Below, in pieces: positions 29,076 to 37,955 of a DNA stretch of 64,000 nt. The DNA lies in NCBI GenBank assembly GCA_030652115.1, contig JAUSBK010000001.1, forward strand, positions 430,254 to 494,253, written 5' to 3'. The position numbers were made by a program, and so were the translations under genes. Numbering within the stretch: position 1 is the first letter of the stretch; the number at the start of each line of letters is the position of its first letter. The stretch is from Coriobacteriia bacterium (GTDB lineage Bacteria > Actinomycetota > Coriobacteriia > Anaerosomatales > Anaerosomataceae). The notes under the pieces were generated by a model. The model worked only from the letters and a program-made list of their open reading frames with translations. It did not search any database and was not told where the DNA came from.

Positions 29076-29867
29076 CTACTCCTCGGCGGCTGGCGTGGGG
29101 ACGTCGGCCTTGAACTTGTCCGCGAGCGTACCGGCGAGGGACACGAACTCGCTCGGCATCATCACGATCGTGGTGGTGTTCTGCTCGGCACCCACCTCGG
29201 TGATCATCTGCATGCGGCGGAGTTCGAGCGACATCGGGTTGGCCGCCATGAGCGCGGAGGCCTCGGTGAGCTTCTTGGACGCCTCGAACTCGGCGTCTGC
29301 CTTGATGAGGCGCGCTCGCTTCTCGCGCATGGCCTGTGCTTCCTGCGCCATCGCTCGCTGCATGCCCTCGGGTAGCTCCACGTCCTTCATCTCGACCATC
29401 TCGACTTTGATGCCCCACGGGTCGGTGGCCTTGTCCACCACGTCCTGCAGGATCTTCGAGATCTGGTCGCGCTCGCGAAGGATCTCGTCCAGATCGTGCT
29501 GGCCGATGATGTTGCGCATGCTCGTGAGTGCGATCTGATAGGTGGCTGCGTAGTAGTTGGCCACGTTCACGACCGACGCGACCGGGTCCATGATCTTGAA
29601 CCACAGCACTGCGTTCACCTTGATAGTGACCGAGTCCTTGGTGATGGTCTCCTGCCGCTCCACGTCCACCGTGTTCGTGCGGAGGTCGACCTTGCGCTGT
29701 GTCTCGATGCCGAGCGGGATGAGCCAGTACAGGCCGGGACCCTTCAGCCCCTTGAGCCGCCCGAGCCGGAACACGACCGCCCGTTCGTACTCGTTGGCGA
29801 TGCGCAGGCCGGAGATCAGTATGCCGATGACGGTCAACACGACCGGAACCGCGATTTCCCAGAACAC
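29076..29867 (-). CDS. SPFH/stomatin-like protein (slipin)
   Basis: 263 residues from a GTG at 29867 preceded by GAGAGGAG. One N-terminal hydrophobic hairpin ([19 protein letters not shown]) is followed by the SPFH domain ([16 protein letters not shown]) and a C-terminal coiled coil ([21 protein letters not shown]). Slipins scaffold membrane microdomains and are often paired with a NfeD-like protein, which is absent here. It heads the operon slipin-tdh-kbl-PAP2; the tight 4-nt spacing to tdh makes co-transcription very likely although the functional reason is unclear. Confidence 0.93.
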   Translation of the reverse strand: MFWEIAVPVVLTVIGILISGLRIANEYERAVVFRLGRLKGLKGPGLYWLIPLGIETQRKVDLRTNTVDVERQETITKDSVTIKVNAVLWFKIMDPVASVVNVANYYAATYQIALTSMRNIIGQHDLDEILRERDQISKILQDVVDKATDPWGIKVEMVEMKDVELPEGMQRAMAQEAQAMREKRARLIKADAEFEASKKLTEASALMAANPMSLELRRMQMITEVGAEQNTTTIVMMPSEFVSLAGTLADKFKADVPTPAAEE

Positions 29868-29935
29868 GCAGACTCCTCTCGACAGCGCCGGACCTCATGC
29901 CCGACGCGTTTTCACATGTGATGCACAAAACGGGC

Positions 29936-30433
29936 CTATGCGATGCCCTCTGCGTCAACGGATGCAGTGCCGCCGTCGGCTACATCGCCGGTCCAGCGGG
30001 TCCCGTCCCAGTAGCGCTGTTCGTGCCGCCCGACAGGATCCGCGTACCATCCGGCCGGCACCGCCGCCTGCTGTGGTGGCGTGTATGCCACGGGCGTCCC
30101 ACCGAGCCGGCTCTCGAGTTCGCGGACGCGCTTCTTCAGCGCCGCCTTAATGGCGAACCCGTAGGCACCCTCCATCGGGTCGAGCTCTCCGCCGTAGACG
30201 CCGGGCATCAGTGCAGCCCCCGCCATCCAGGCCTCGATGTGCACGTTGCCATCGGGAAGGATCTCGGTCTTGATGAATTGCGGAGACGTCAGCGCGCCCG
30301 TGCCCTTGCGCCAGACCATCTCGCCGCGTTCGTCGCGGTACTCCAAGCCGTCGCTGGTCAGGTACTCGGTGATGATGCGCTGCGCGTCATCGGCCGAGCG
30401 CCCCGTGTTGAGCGTGTTCATGTACCTGGACAT
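29936..30433 (-). CDS. DUF2510-containing protein
   Basis: 165 residues. The N-terminal 110 residues are a small alpha/beta domain of unknown type (MNTLNTGRSADDAQRIITEY and GVYGGELDPMEGAYGFAIK). A helical segment with RVRELESRLGG leads to a C-terminal DUF2510 motif, PAGWYADPVGRHEQRYWDG (about 126-145). DUF2510 is found mostly in Actinobacteria, often in membrane-associated proteins, and its role is unknown. There is no membrane segment. It is probably monocistronic. Confidence 0.8.
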   Translation of the reverse strand: MSRYMNTLNTGRSADDAQRIITEYLTSDGLEYRDERGEMVWRKGTGALTSPQFIKTEILPDGNVHIEAWMAGAALMPGVYGGELDPMEGAYGFAIKAALKKRVRELESRLGGTPVAYTPPQQAAVPAGWYADPVGRHEQRYWDGTRWTGDVADGGTASVDAEGIA

Positions 30434-30634
30434 CGTATCTCCCCTCGATATGGACCCCGCCTAGACGATACCCGAACGGGCGTCTGGGGAACTGCGATGA
30501 AGCGCACCCGGACGTAACCCCGGTCGCGTCACATCGTGAGTGTGTCCACCCGGGCAGATGCGGATTCGGCGGACCGGCGCTCGGGTACCCATCTGAGAGA
30601 GAACGACATCCGTGAACGAGGGGGGAGATGTGGT

Positions 30635-30922
30635 ATGGCGACCTACATCATGTTGTCGCGACTGACCGACCAGGGTGCGCGGACCGTGAAGGAGCATCCG
30701 GGACACATCCTTGAGGTGAACGACGAGCTCGCAGCCATGGGCGTGAAGGTCGTCCAGCAGTTCGCCACACTGGGACGCGTGGACTTCGTGAACATCGTTG
30801 AGGCACCGGACACCGAGACCGTGACGCGTGCTTCGCTTGAGTTGGGAGCGCGTGGCTCGATCCGGATCGAGACGCTCCCGGCCATGCCGGTCACCGACCT
30901 CATCGGAATGCTCAAAGGCTAG
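30635..30922 (+). CDS. GYD-domain protein
   Basis: 95 residues from the ATG at 30635, preceded by GGGGGAG. It matches the GYD family throughout: MATYIMLSRLTDQGARTVKE, then a ferredoxin-like alpha/beta pattern ending RIETLPAMPVTDLIGML. The family is small, cytoplasmic and functionally uncharacterised, related in fold to dimeric alpha-beta barrel proteins. It is followed after 97 nt by the TPM-domain gene; a shared transcript is possible. Confidence 0.85.
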   Translation: MATYIMLSRLTDQGARTVKEHPGHILEVNDELAAMGVKVVQQFATLGRVDFVNIVEAPDTETVTRASLELGARGSIRIETLPAMPVTDLIGMLKG

Positions 30923-31019
30923 TGTGCCCGCGCCGTTCCGGCGACGGCGCCGATGGGTACCAATCGAGCAACACGCACGGTACGATGCGTGTATTCCCCG
31001 GCGGCGGAGGTGGTCCGGC

Positions 31020-33065
31020 TTGCGGCAACGACAGCGCTTCCTGTGTACGACCTGCATGCTCCTGGTGGTGTGGCTGGCAACGGCCACGGTGGCGCTTGCG
31101 GCGCCGCCGCTCAAGCTCGACGCGGGTCTTCTCACCGACGACGCGCGCGTGCTCGGCGATTCTGCCGACAGCGTTGAAGAGGCGCTCGAGCAGCTCGAGA
31201 GCGACCACAGCGTTCAGCTGTTCGTGGTCTTCGTCGAGACGTTCGACTCCTACGACGCCCAGGATTGGGCTCACGAGACTGCGGAGATCAACGGTCTCGG
31301 CATGAACGACATCCTCCTTGCTGTCGCGGTCACGGACCGCGAATACGCGTGGTCGGTGGACGCGGACTTCCCACTGAGCGATAGCGAACTCAGCGAGGTG
31401 GCCGCCGACGACATCGAGCCCGCCCTCAGCGACGATGATTGGGCCGGTGCGGCGATCGCCGCAGCCGAGGGGTACGCGGACGCGCTCGACGCGCAGGCCG
31501 CCGACGATGGCGTGGTGACGACCACGACCGACGGCGACAGTGGCGGCGGTTCGCTGTGGTGCTGCCTGCTACCGGGCATTCTGGCGGCAGCGCTCGCTGC
31601 GGCCGCCGCATTCTTCTTCAAGCACAAGAAGGGCGGCAAGGGCGCTGGCACGGGCGGCGCGCAGGGCGAGCCCAGCACCAAGGAGCTCGAGACCACTGCC
31701 GGTAAGCTGCTCGTGGATGTCGATGAGGCGCTCCGCGCCTCCGAGCAGGAGCTCGGCTTTGCGGAGGCCGAGTTCGGCGATGCCGCGATCAAGGAGTATC
31801 GTGCGGCGCTCGACGAATCCAAGACGGAGGTCGCCGAGGCGTTCCGCATCCAGCAGCAGGTATTCGACTCCGAGCCGGAGGACGAGGCCACGCGTCGCGG
31901 CATGCTGCAGAAGATCATCGCGCTCGCGGGTGCAGCAGATGCCCGGCTCGACGAGAAGGCCGACGGCTTCTCGCACTTGCGCGACCTGGCGGGACGCGCC
32001 GATGAGGTCATCGCTGCGCTCGGCGATCGGCTCGCGAAGGTCGAGGCTGGGCTGCCCGAAGCGAAGGACAAGCTCGCGCAGCTCAAGACCCGGTATCTGG
32101 AGAGCGCGCTGGGCGATGTGGCCGACGACGACACTGAGGCCGCTGCGCTCATCGAGGCAGCGCGCAAGGCGACGGGCGAGGGAGCCGAAGCAAGCGCAAA
32201 GGGCGACCGCAACGCCGCAGCGCTCGCGGCCCGCTCGGCCGAGAACGCGACCGCAACCGCGGAGCAGCTGCTCGCGGCGATTGCGGCGGCCGGCGAGAAT
32301 CTGAAGTCCGCGGAGGCTGCGCTCGGCGACGAGTGCACGCGGCTCGAGGGTGCGGCTGCCGGCGCGGAGGCGGCCGACGCGGCCCGCTACGCGGCAATCG
32401 TGGCGGCGGCCCGCTCGGCAGCGGCTGCGGCACGCGGCGCGCTCGGCTCACCGCCGTTCGACCCGCCCGCTCACCTCGCCAAGGTCCGGGAGGTTGCTGG
32501 CCAGCTCGACGCAGCGCTTGCGGAAGCGCGCGATGCGGCGCAGAAGGCCGAGGCGGCACGCGCATCCGCGCAGGCGGCGTTCACCACCGCGCGTGACCGC
32601 ATCCAGTCGGCCGAGTCGTATATCGGCACCCGCGGCGGCGCCGTGGGCACGCAGGCGCGCTCGAGCCTCGCCGAAGCACGGAGCCGTCTGCAGAAGGGCG
32701 AGCAGCTCCTCGCCACCGATCCTGCAGCGGCGCTTGCCGAAGCTCAGGCGGCGCAGCAGTACGCCGAATCCGCGCTCCGCTACGCGCAGGGAGATGCCGC
32801 GCCATCGGGCGGCGGCGGGATGCCGGTGATCGTTCCGGGCCCGACCTACTCGGGCGGTTCTTCGGCTGCATCCGGCGGCGGCTCCTCAGGGTGGGGCAGC
32901 TCGTCATCGTCGAGCGGTTTTGGCGGCTCGACGCGAAGGAGCGGCGGGAGCGGCTTCTCGAGCTCGAGCCGGTCGTCGTCGAGCTCCTCGAGCTCGCGGC
33001 GGAGCAGCAGCAGTAGTAGCAGCAGGTCTTCAGGCGGTCGCCGCGGAGGCGGCGGGCGCTTCTAA
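31020..33065 (+). CDS. TPM-domain membrane protein with coiled coil and Ser/Gly-rich tail
   Basis: 681 residues from a TTG at 31020, chosen because GGAGG lies 8 nt upstream and a signal peptide (LRQRQRFLCTTCMLLVVWLA) begins there. After the signal peptide comes a TPM domain (about 30-160, VEEALEQLESDHSVQLFVVF). A membrane helix at about 180-200 (LPGILAAALAAAAAFFF), a long Ala-rich helical region (about 220-585) and a tail of Ser/Arg/Gly repeats follow. TPM domains (YgcG/Psb32) are linked to membrane-protein turnover or assembly. It is followed after 56 nt by a PspA/IM30 gene, so both probably serve envelope maintenance. Confidence 0.88.
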   Translation: MRQRQRFLCTTCMLLVVWLATATVALAAPPLKLDAGLLTDDARVLGDSADSVEEALEQLESDHSVQLFVVFVETFDSYDAQDWAHETAEINGLGMNDILLAVAVTDREYAWSVDADFPLSDSELSEVAADDIEPALSDDDWAGAAIAAAEGYADALDAQAADDGVVTTTTDGDSGGGSLWCCLLPGILAAALAAAAAFFFKHKKGGKGAGTGGAQGEPSTKELETTAGKLLVDVDEALRASEQELGFAEAEFGDAAIKEYRAALDESKTEVAEAFRIQQQVFDSEPEDEATRRGMLQKIIALAGAADARLDEKADGFSHLRDLAGRADEVIAALGDRLAKVEAGLPEAKDKLAQLKTRYLESALGDVADDDTEAAALIEAARKATGEGAEASAKGDRNAAALAARSAENATATAEQLLAAIAAAGENLKSAEAALGDECTRLEGAAAGAEAADAARYAAIVAAARSAAAAARGALGSPPFDPPAHLAKVREVAGQLDAALAEARDAAQKAEAARASAQAAFTTARDRIQSAESYIGTRGGAVGTQARSSLAEARSRLQKGEQLLATDPAAALAEAQAAQQYAESALRYAQGDAAPSGGGGMPVIVPGPTYSGGSSAASGGGSSGWGSSSSSSGFGGSTRRSGGSGFSSSSRSSSSSSSSRRSSSSSSSRSSGGRRGGGGRF

Positions 33066-33121
33066 AGACAGGAGTCAACGGGGCATCGCCCCGCGACCAT
33101 TGAGCGAAAGGGAGGACGAAG

Positions 33122-33841
33122 ATGGGATCACAGCAGTCCATTCTCGGCAGGATCGCGCAGCTTGCGAAGGCGAACATCAACGCGCTGATCGACTCGGCCG
33201 AGGACCCGCAGGTCATGCTCGACCAGATGATCCGCGACTACACCAATGGCATCGCAGAGGCCGAAGCCGCCGTGGCGCAGACCATCGGCGGGCTGCGCAT
33301 GATGGAAGACGACGTGCGCGAGGACGAGGCCGCCGCTGCCGAGTGGGGCGGCAAGGCCAAGGCCGCGAGCGCCAAGGCCGATGAGATGCGGGCCGCCGGT
33401 CAGACCGCCGACGCCGACAAGTTCGACAACCTCGCGCGCGTGGCGCTCAAGAAGCAGATCGACTTCGAGGCGGAGGTCGCCACACTCAAGCCCACGATCG
33501 TGTCGCAGACCGAGGTCGTGGACAAGCTCAAGGCCGGCCTCGACAGCATGAGGGGCAAGCTGGACGAGCTCAAGGCCAAGCGCGACGAGCTCGTTTCTCG
33601 CGCGCGCATCGCCGACGCCCAGGGCCAGGTGCAGGATGCGATCAAGTCGATCGACATCACCGACCCCACGAGCGAGCTGGGCCGCTTCGAGGACAAGATC
33701 CGCCGCGAAGAGGCCAAGGTCCGCGGTGCCGCCGAGCTGGCCGAATCCTCCCTCGACGCACAGTTCGAGGACCTCGAGGACGCGGAGTCCGACGCCGAGA
33801 TCGAGGCACGCCTGGCGGGCCTGAAAGGCACCGGCGCGTAG
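33122..33841 (+). CDS. pspA: PspA/IM30 family protein (bacterial ESCRT-III homologue)
   Basis: 239 residues, almost entirely helical, with the family pattern: amphipathic N-terminus (SILGRIAQLAKANINALID), PQVMLDQMIRDY, and long coiled-coil hairpin helices ending near 230. Established knowledge: PspA proteins bind stressed membranes and form ESCRT-III-like assemblies. It is preceded by AAGGGAGG and follows the TPM-domain gene by 56 nt; a strong hairpin terminator follows. The pair resembles TPM-PspA associations and suggests an inducible envelope-stress unit. Confidence 0.93.
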   Translation: MGSQQSILGRIAQLAKANINALIDSAEDPQVMLDQMIRDYTNGIAEAEAAVAQTIGGLRMMEDDVREDEAAAAEWGGKAKAASAKADEMRAAGQTADADKFDNLARVALKKQIDFEAEVATLKPTIVSQTEVVDKLKAGLDSMRGKLDELKAKRDELVSRARIADAQGQVQDAIKSIDITDPTSELGRFEDKIRREEAKVRGAAELAESSLDAQFEDLEDAESDAEIEARLAGLKGTGA

Positions 33842-33863
33842 GCGCATCACCGATTCGCCACAC

Positions 33864-33898
33864 ACACCCCGGTCGTCCGTCTCGGACGGCCGGGGTGT
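33864..33898 (+). terminator. Strong hairpin terminator after pspA
   Basis: Bases 33864-33878 pair with 33884-33898 over 15 bp (one G-U) around the loop GTCTC, followed by TTGCTCTCT. It closes the TPM-PspA unit. Confidence 0.85.
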
Positions 33899-33937
33899 TG
33901 CTCTCTCAGCGGGTCCGAAGGCTGGTATGCTCTGCCG

Positions 33938-34498
33938 ATGACCGCCGAGCGCACCCTCGTCGTCGGGGACCGCAGCATCCCGTATTCGGTCCTCAGAAGC
34001 GACCGCCGCAGCATCGCCGTGACCGTCTCTCGTGACGGCCAGGTTCGCGTGCGGGTTCCCCGGTGGCTGCCTGACCGCGACGTCGTCCGGTTCGTGAGCG
34101 ACCGCGCCGCGTGGGTCGTACGCAAGCAGGCCGAGGCCACGGAGCGCGCCGCGCGGTCGGCTGGCCCACTCACCGCCGAGGAGCTCGCGAGGGCCCGGAT
34201 GCTCTTCGCCGAGCGGTTCGACGCGTGCTGGGCGGTGTTCGCGGGGCCCGGAGAACGCAAGCCGCAGCTTCGCGTCCGCAGCATGCGCAGCCGTTGGGGG
34301 AGCCTCGCCCCGTCCGGGGCGATCACGCTCAACGCGCATCTCGTACGGCTCCCCGAGACGTGCCTGGACTACGTGATCTTCCACGAGCTCTGTCACCTGC
34401 GCGTTCGGGGGCACAACGCTGCCTTCTACGCCGAGGTCGCACGCTACGTGCCCGCGTGGCGTGCGCGCAGGGCGGAGCTGCATCGCCACCCGTTGTGA
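33938..34498 (+). CDS. YgjP-type (DUF45/SprT-like) metallopeptidase
   Basis: 186 residues of the YgjP family: a beta-rich N-terminal domain, the basic signature RVRSMRSRWGSLAPSGAITL, and the zinc motif HELCH at 149-153 with a third histidine in GHN. It is cytoplasmic, with no signal peptide. The family is often annotated as M48-related, but its substrates are not well established. It ends 63 nt before the KimA-like permease and may share its transcript. Confidence 0.88.
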   Translation: MTAERTLVVGDRSIPYSVLRSDRRSIAVTVSRDGQVRVRVPRWLPDRDVVRFVSDRAAWVVRKQAEATERAARSAGPLTAEELARARMLFAERFDACWAVFAGPGERKPQLRVRSMRSRWGSLAPSGAITLNAHLVRLPETCLDYVIFHELCHLRVRGHNAAFYAEVARYVPAWRARRAELHRHPL

Positions 34499-34561
34499 GC
34501 CGCGCGCCGGCTTGGAGTACCCTGGAGCCGACGACCCGACACGTCACGCACAAGGAGCCCG

Positions 34562-36448
34562 ATGGCACGCACCCTCAAGACCTTCCTGCTCGGCGATCCG
34601 CTGCACAACCGCGAGGCGATGCACCAGCGCCTGAGCAATCCAGTCGCGCTCGCGGTCTTCTCGAGTGACGCGCTCTCGTCGGTGGCCTACGCGCCGGGCG
34701 AGATCATGCTCATGCTGGCGCTTGCCGGCACGGCCGCGCTCAGCCTCACCCTGCCGATCGCGATAGCCATCGGCGTGCTGCTGATCGTGGTGGTGTTGTC
34801 CTACCGGCAGACGATCCGCGAGTATCCGGGCGGCGGCGGCTCCTACATCGTGGCCAAGGAGAACCTCGGCACTATTCCGGGACTCGTGGCGGGAGCGTCG
34901 CTCCTGGTGGACTACATCCTCACCGTGGCCGTGTCGATCTCGGCGGCGGTCGCCGCCATCACCTCGGCGCAACCGCAGCTGCTCAAGTACACCGTGCCGA
35001 TGGCGATCGCCTTCGTTCTACTGCTCGCGATCGCGAACCTGCGGGGCGTGAAGGAGTCCGGCGCGATCTTCGCGGGCCCCACCTTCATCTTCATCCTGCT
35101 GATCGGCTTCATGGTGGTCGCGGGGCTCGTGCGCTTCGCGACCGGCAACGGCTTCAGCGTTCCCGTGCCTCACGAGCCGATCGAGGCGATACAGTCGCTC
35201 GGCCTGTTCCTGGTGCTCAAAGCGTTCGCTTCGGGATGCACCGCCATGACCGGCGTGGAGGCGATCGCCAACGGCGTCCAGGCCTTCAAGCTGCCCGAGG
35301 CTGAGAACGCCTCCAAGACGCTCACCTGGATGGCGGGCATCCTGCTCTTCCTGTTCATCGGCGTGGCGCTGCTCTCCACGCTCGCCGGCGTGCAGCCCTC
35401 CGAGACCGAGACGGTCATCAGCCAACTCTCGCGCGAGATGTTCGGCACGGGGTGGCTCTACTACGTGATATCCGCGAGCGTGGCGGCCATCCTCGTGCTC
35501 GCCGCCAACACCGCGTATGCGGACTTCCCGCGCCTGTCGTCGTTCGTGGCGAGCGACGACTTCCTGCCGCACCAGCTGCGGGACCGTGGCCACCGGCTCG
35601 TCTACAGCAACGGGATCATCCTGCTCACGCTTGCGGCGATCGGCCTCTTGGTAGGCTTCGGCGGCATCACCACCAAGCTCATCCCGCTCTACGCCGTGGG
35701 CGTGTTCAGCTCCTTCACGCTCTCGCAGGCCGGCATGGTGGTGCACCACCTGCGCATCCGCGAGGAGGGCTGGCAGCGCTCGATGGTGATCAACGCCGCG
35801 GGCGCGATCACTACCGGCGTCGTGACCGCTGTGATCGCGATCGCCAAGTTCACGCACGGCGCGTGGATCGTGCTCATCCTCATCCCGCTCATCGTGGCGT
35901 ACTTCCTGTGGGTGCGGCAGCAGTACGATCGCGTGCGCCGCGAACTGGCGATCCGCCCCGAGGAGTTCGCCGACCTCGACTGGCAGTCGTACAACCGGAT
36001 GCACAACCATGTGATCGTGCTCGTGAAGGACATCGACCGCAGGCTCATCCGTGCGTTGCGCTACGCCAAGTCTCTCGAGGCCGACAGGCTCGAGGCGGTG
36101 TACGTCGACATCACGGGGAACACGGGCGCCTTCGAGCGTCGCTGGGACAAGGCCGGTTTCGGCGTGCGGCTCACCGTGATCGAGTCGCCCTACCGGGAGA
36201 TCGTCGCGCCGATCCTCGACTTCATCCGCGCGGTGCCGAGGCCCACGAACGATCACGTCGTGACCGTCGTCTTGCCCGAGTACGCGCCCGAGAACGTCGG
36301 CGATGCGATCCTGCACGACCAGACGTCCTTCATCCTGAAGCAGCAGCTCTTCGGCGAGCCGGGCGTGATCATGACCGACGTGCCGTACCACATCAATGAG
36401 CCATGCACGCCTGGCGGGGCGAGCTGCCCGCTGCCGAGGCAGGAGTAG
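34562..36448 (+). CDS. APC-superfamily permease, KimA-like potassium transporter
   Basis: 628 residues with about 12 membrane helices (roughly 30-455) and a cytosolic C-terminal domain of about 170 residues. The N-terminal segment NPVALAVFSSDALSSVAYAPGE is characteristic of the KimA/YdaO branch, and REYPGGGGSYIVAKENLG follows in helix 3. Established knowledge: KimA is a high-affinity K+/H+ symporter regulated by c-di-AMP through its cytosolic domain. The nearby TrkA pair supports a potassium role. Mycobacteria have a similar permease beside ceoB/ceoC, so the intervening island probably split a conserved locus. The structured repeat begins about 25 bp after the stop. Confidence 0.88.
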   Translation: MARTLKTFLLGDPLHNREAMHQRLSNPVALAVFSSDALSSVAYAPGEIMLMLALAGTAALSLTLPIAIAIGVLLIVVVLSYRQTIREYPGGGGSYIVAKENLGTIPGLVAGASLLVDYILTVAVSISAAVAAITSAQPQLLKYTVPMAIAFVLLLAIANLRGVKESGAIFAGPTFIFILLIGFMVVAGLVRFATGNGFSVPVPHEPIEAIQSLGLFLVLKAFASGCTAMTGVEAIANGVQAFKLPEAENASKTLTWMAGILLFLFIGVALLSTLAGVQPSETETVISQLSREMFGTGWLYYVISASVAAILVLAANTAYADFPRLSSFVASDDFLPHQLRDRGHRLVYSNGIILLTLAAIGLLVGFGGITTKLIPLYAVGVFSSFTLSQAGMVVHHLRIREEGWQRSMVINAAGAITTGVVTAVIAIAKFTHGAWIVLILIPLIVAYFLWVRQQYDRVRRELAIRPEEFADLDWQSYNRMHNHVIVLVKDIDRRLIRALRYAKSLEADRLEAVYVDITGNTGAFERRWDKAGFGVRLTVIESPYREIVAPILDFIRAVPRPTNDHVVTVVLPEYAPENVGDAILHDQTSFILKQQLFGEPGVIMTDVPYHINEPCTPGGASCPLPRQE

Positions 36449-36472
36449 GCGAGGCGTACTTCCGAGGGCCGC

Positions 36473-36599
36473 GTGGGCGTGCGGGAGTCCCGCGCTGCGT
36501 AGTCCTCGCCGGGGGCCCTCGGCGCCTCGGAGGACATGCCTCCTCGGCGCCTCCCCCGGCTGCGGAGTGACTCCGCGCAGAACTCCTGCACGACCGCGC
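36473..36599 (+). repeat. Structured repeat, left copy of the inverted pair flanking the island
   Basis: About 127 bp that reappear as the reverse complement at 40918-41042. The central 100 bp differ by only two substitutions, with a few indels at the edges. The element is internally palindromic: GGAGG-acatg-CCTCC at the centre, GGCGCC on both sides, GCCGGGG/CCCCGGC further out, and a GCGGAGT-G-ACTCCGC palindrome near one end. No transposase is present, so it resembles a MITE or REP-like element rather than an insertion sequence. Confidence 0.85.
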
Positions 36600-36703
36600 C
36601 GAAAACGGTGTGCGTCTCACTCGATCGAAGGCACGACCGTGAGGGTGTTGAGTCCCGCGAAGGCGGTCGCCGACTGCTCCAAGTTCAGGAACGCAGTGAG
36701 CCG

Positions 36704-36808
36704 TTAACGGTATCACGTGGGCACGTAGTGATTCATTGTTCTCACGCAGGGTGATGACATCATGAGTCATTAACGATATCATTCTGGCGCACTACGATTC
36801 ATTCTTTC
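36704..36808 (+). promoter_or_regulatory. Imperfect direct repeats upstream of the Fic gene
   Basis: Two units of about 40 bp, 36704-36743 and 36770-36808, start TTAACGrTATCA and share GATTCATT and TTcTC blocks, with a 66-bp period. Between them lies ATGAC-7nt-GTCAT (36754-36770). The AT-rich composition and repeats suggest operator sites for an autoregulator. A precise -35/-10 pair is not obvious. Confidence 0.45.
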
Positions 36809-36824
36809 GGCGACGGGGGGAGCC

Positions 36825-37874
36825 ATGCGCGGCTCGTTTGCACCGGGTCGGCTCGAGAACACGATGATCCCGATGTCGACCGTGCGGTCCATTGGCAGGC
36901 TCTGCGAGTACAAGGGCCGCCAACAGCTCTGTGAGCGCCAATCGCCGCAACTGCTGGAAGCCCTTCGAGACATCGCTCGGGTCCAGAGCATCGAATCCTC
37001 CAGCCGCATCGAGGGCGTCGTCGCCGATGAGGGACGCGTTGCGGAACTAGTGGCAGAAGCCGCGGCCCCGAGGAATCGGTCGGAGCAGGAGATCGCGGGT
37101 TACCGCGACGCGCTCGCAACGGTTCACGCCAACGCGTCGGGCATGCGCGTCACGACCGGACTCATCCTCGAGCTCCACAGAGACCTGTACCGCTTCACGC
37201 CCAATCCTGGCGGTGCTTGGAAGGCGGCGCCCAACGACATCGTGGACGTGCTCGCTGATGGCACCCACCGTCTTCGATTCGCGCCGGTGGCGCCAGCTGT
37301 CGTCGAGGCGGCGATGACCGAGCTCGTCGACGGCTACCAGCGTGTCTCGGCGCAGGGCACCGTGGATCCGCTGATCAGTGTCCCCGCCTTCGTGTTCGAC
37401 TTCCTATGCATCCATCCGTTCGCGGACGGCAACGGTAGGCTCTCGCGGATCCTGAGTCTTCTGATGCTCCATCAGACCGGGTTCGAGGTGGGCCGCTACA
37501 TCAGCCTCGAGCGGATCATCGAAGACACCAAGGACACCTACTACGAGTCGCTCGAGGCATCCTCGGCAGGATGGCACGAAGGCGAGCACGATCTCCTGCC
37601 GTGGCTGCAGTACTCGCACGGCGTGCTGCTGGCAGCGTACCTCGAGTTCGAGGAGCGCGTCGGCAGGGTGGGTACTGGGCGCGGCGCGAAGCGGCAGATG
37701 GTTATCGACTGCATCCGCCACATGCCCGAAACGTTCCGTTACGCCGATGTGGAGCGTGCGTGTCCCGGCGTGAGCCGTCCGACGATCGTGCGCGTGCTTG
37801 GGGAGCTCCGCGACAAAGGTGAGATCCGCTGCGCCAAGGGCGGACGTGACGCCACCTGGGAGCGGATCTCGTGA
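36825..37874 (+). CDS. Fic-family AMPylator-like protein with N-terminal inhibitory motif
   Basis: 349 residues. GGGGGGAG precedes the ATG. The catalytic loop HPFADGNGRLSR (197-208) matches HxFx(D/E)GNGRxxR exactly. An inhibitory-helix motif SSRIEG (59-64, fitting (S/T)xxxE(G/N)) precedes the Fic core, making this a class II, self-inhibited Fic. The C-terminus (about 285-349) carries a winged-helix-like segment (FRYADVERACPGVSRPTIVR), so it may bind DNA or its own upstream repeats. Fic enzymes usually transfer AMP to hydroxyl side chains of target proteins. It is the first gene of the island; the target is unknown. Confidence 0.92.
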   Translation: MRGSFAPGRLENTMIPMSTVRSIGRLCEYKGRQQLCERQSPQLLEALRDIARVQSIESSSRIEGVVADEGRVAELVAEAAAPRNRSEQEIAGYRDALATVHANASGMRVTTGLILELHRDLYRFTPNPGGAWKAAPNDIVDVLADGTHRLRFAPVAPAVVEAAMTELVDGYQRVSAQGTVDPLISVPAFVFDFLCIHPFADGNGRLSRILSLLMLHQTGFEVGRYISLERIIEDTKDTYYESLEASSAGWHEGEHDLLPWLQYSHGVLLAAYLEFEERVGRVGTGRGAKRQMVIDCIRHMPETFRYADVERACPGVSRPTIVRVLGELRDKGEIRCAKGGRDATWERIS

Positions 37875-37955
37875 ACGAGGCTTGGGCGAGACTGGCGGCA
37901 TCCAATTGGATGAGGCCGATGGTGTGCCTTGTCACAACGGGTGGCTGAGGGAGAC

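Larger units (their letters stand above)
36449..36824 (+). other. 376-bp junction between the KimA-like gene and the accessory island
   Basis: It contains the first structured repeat copy (36473-36599) and the fic upstream repeats. On the minus strand, 36700-36617 is a 27-residue open tail (LTAFLNLEQSATAFAGLN, then TLTVVPSIE and a stop) bounded upstream by a stop codon. It looks like the 3' remnant of a lost gene, family not identified. From about 36700 the sequence is clearly more AT-rich than its surroundings. Confidence 0.5.

Noticed and set aside
36480-36591. Protein-coding reading of the structured repeat (similar translations in both copies)
   Set aside because: The translations match only because the DNA is repeated; the sequence is palindromic and Arg/Ser-rich in every frame.
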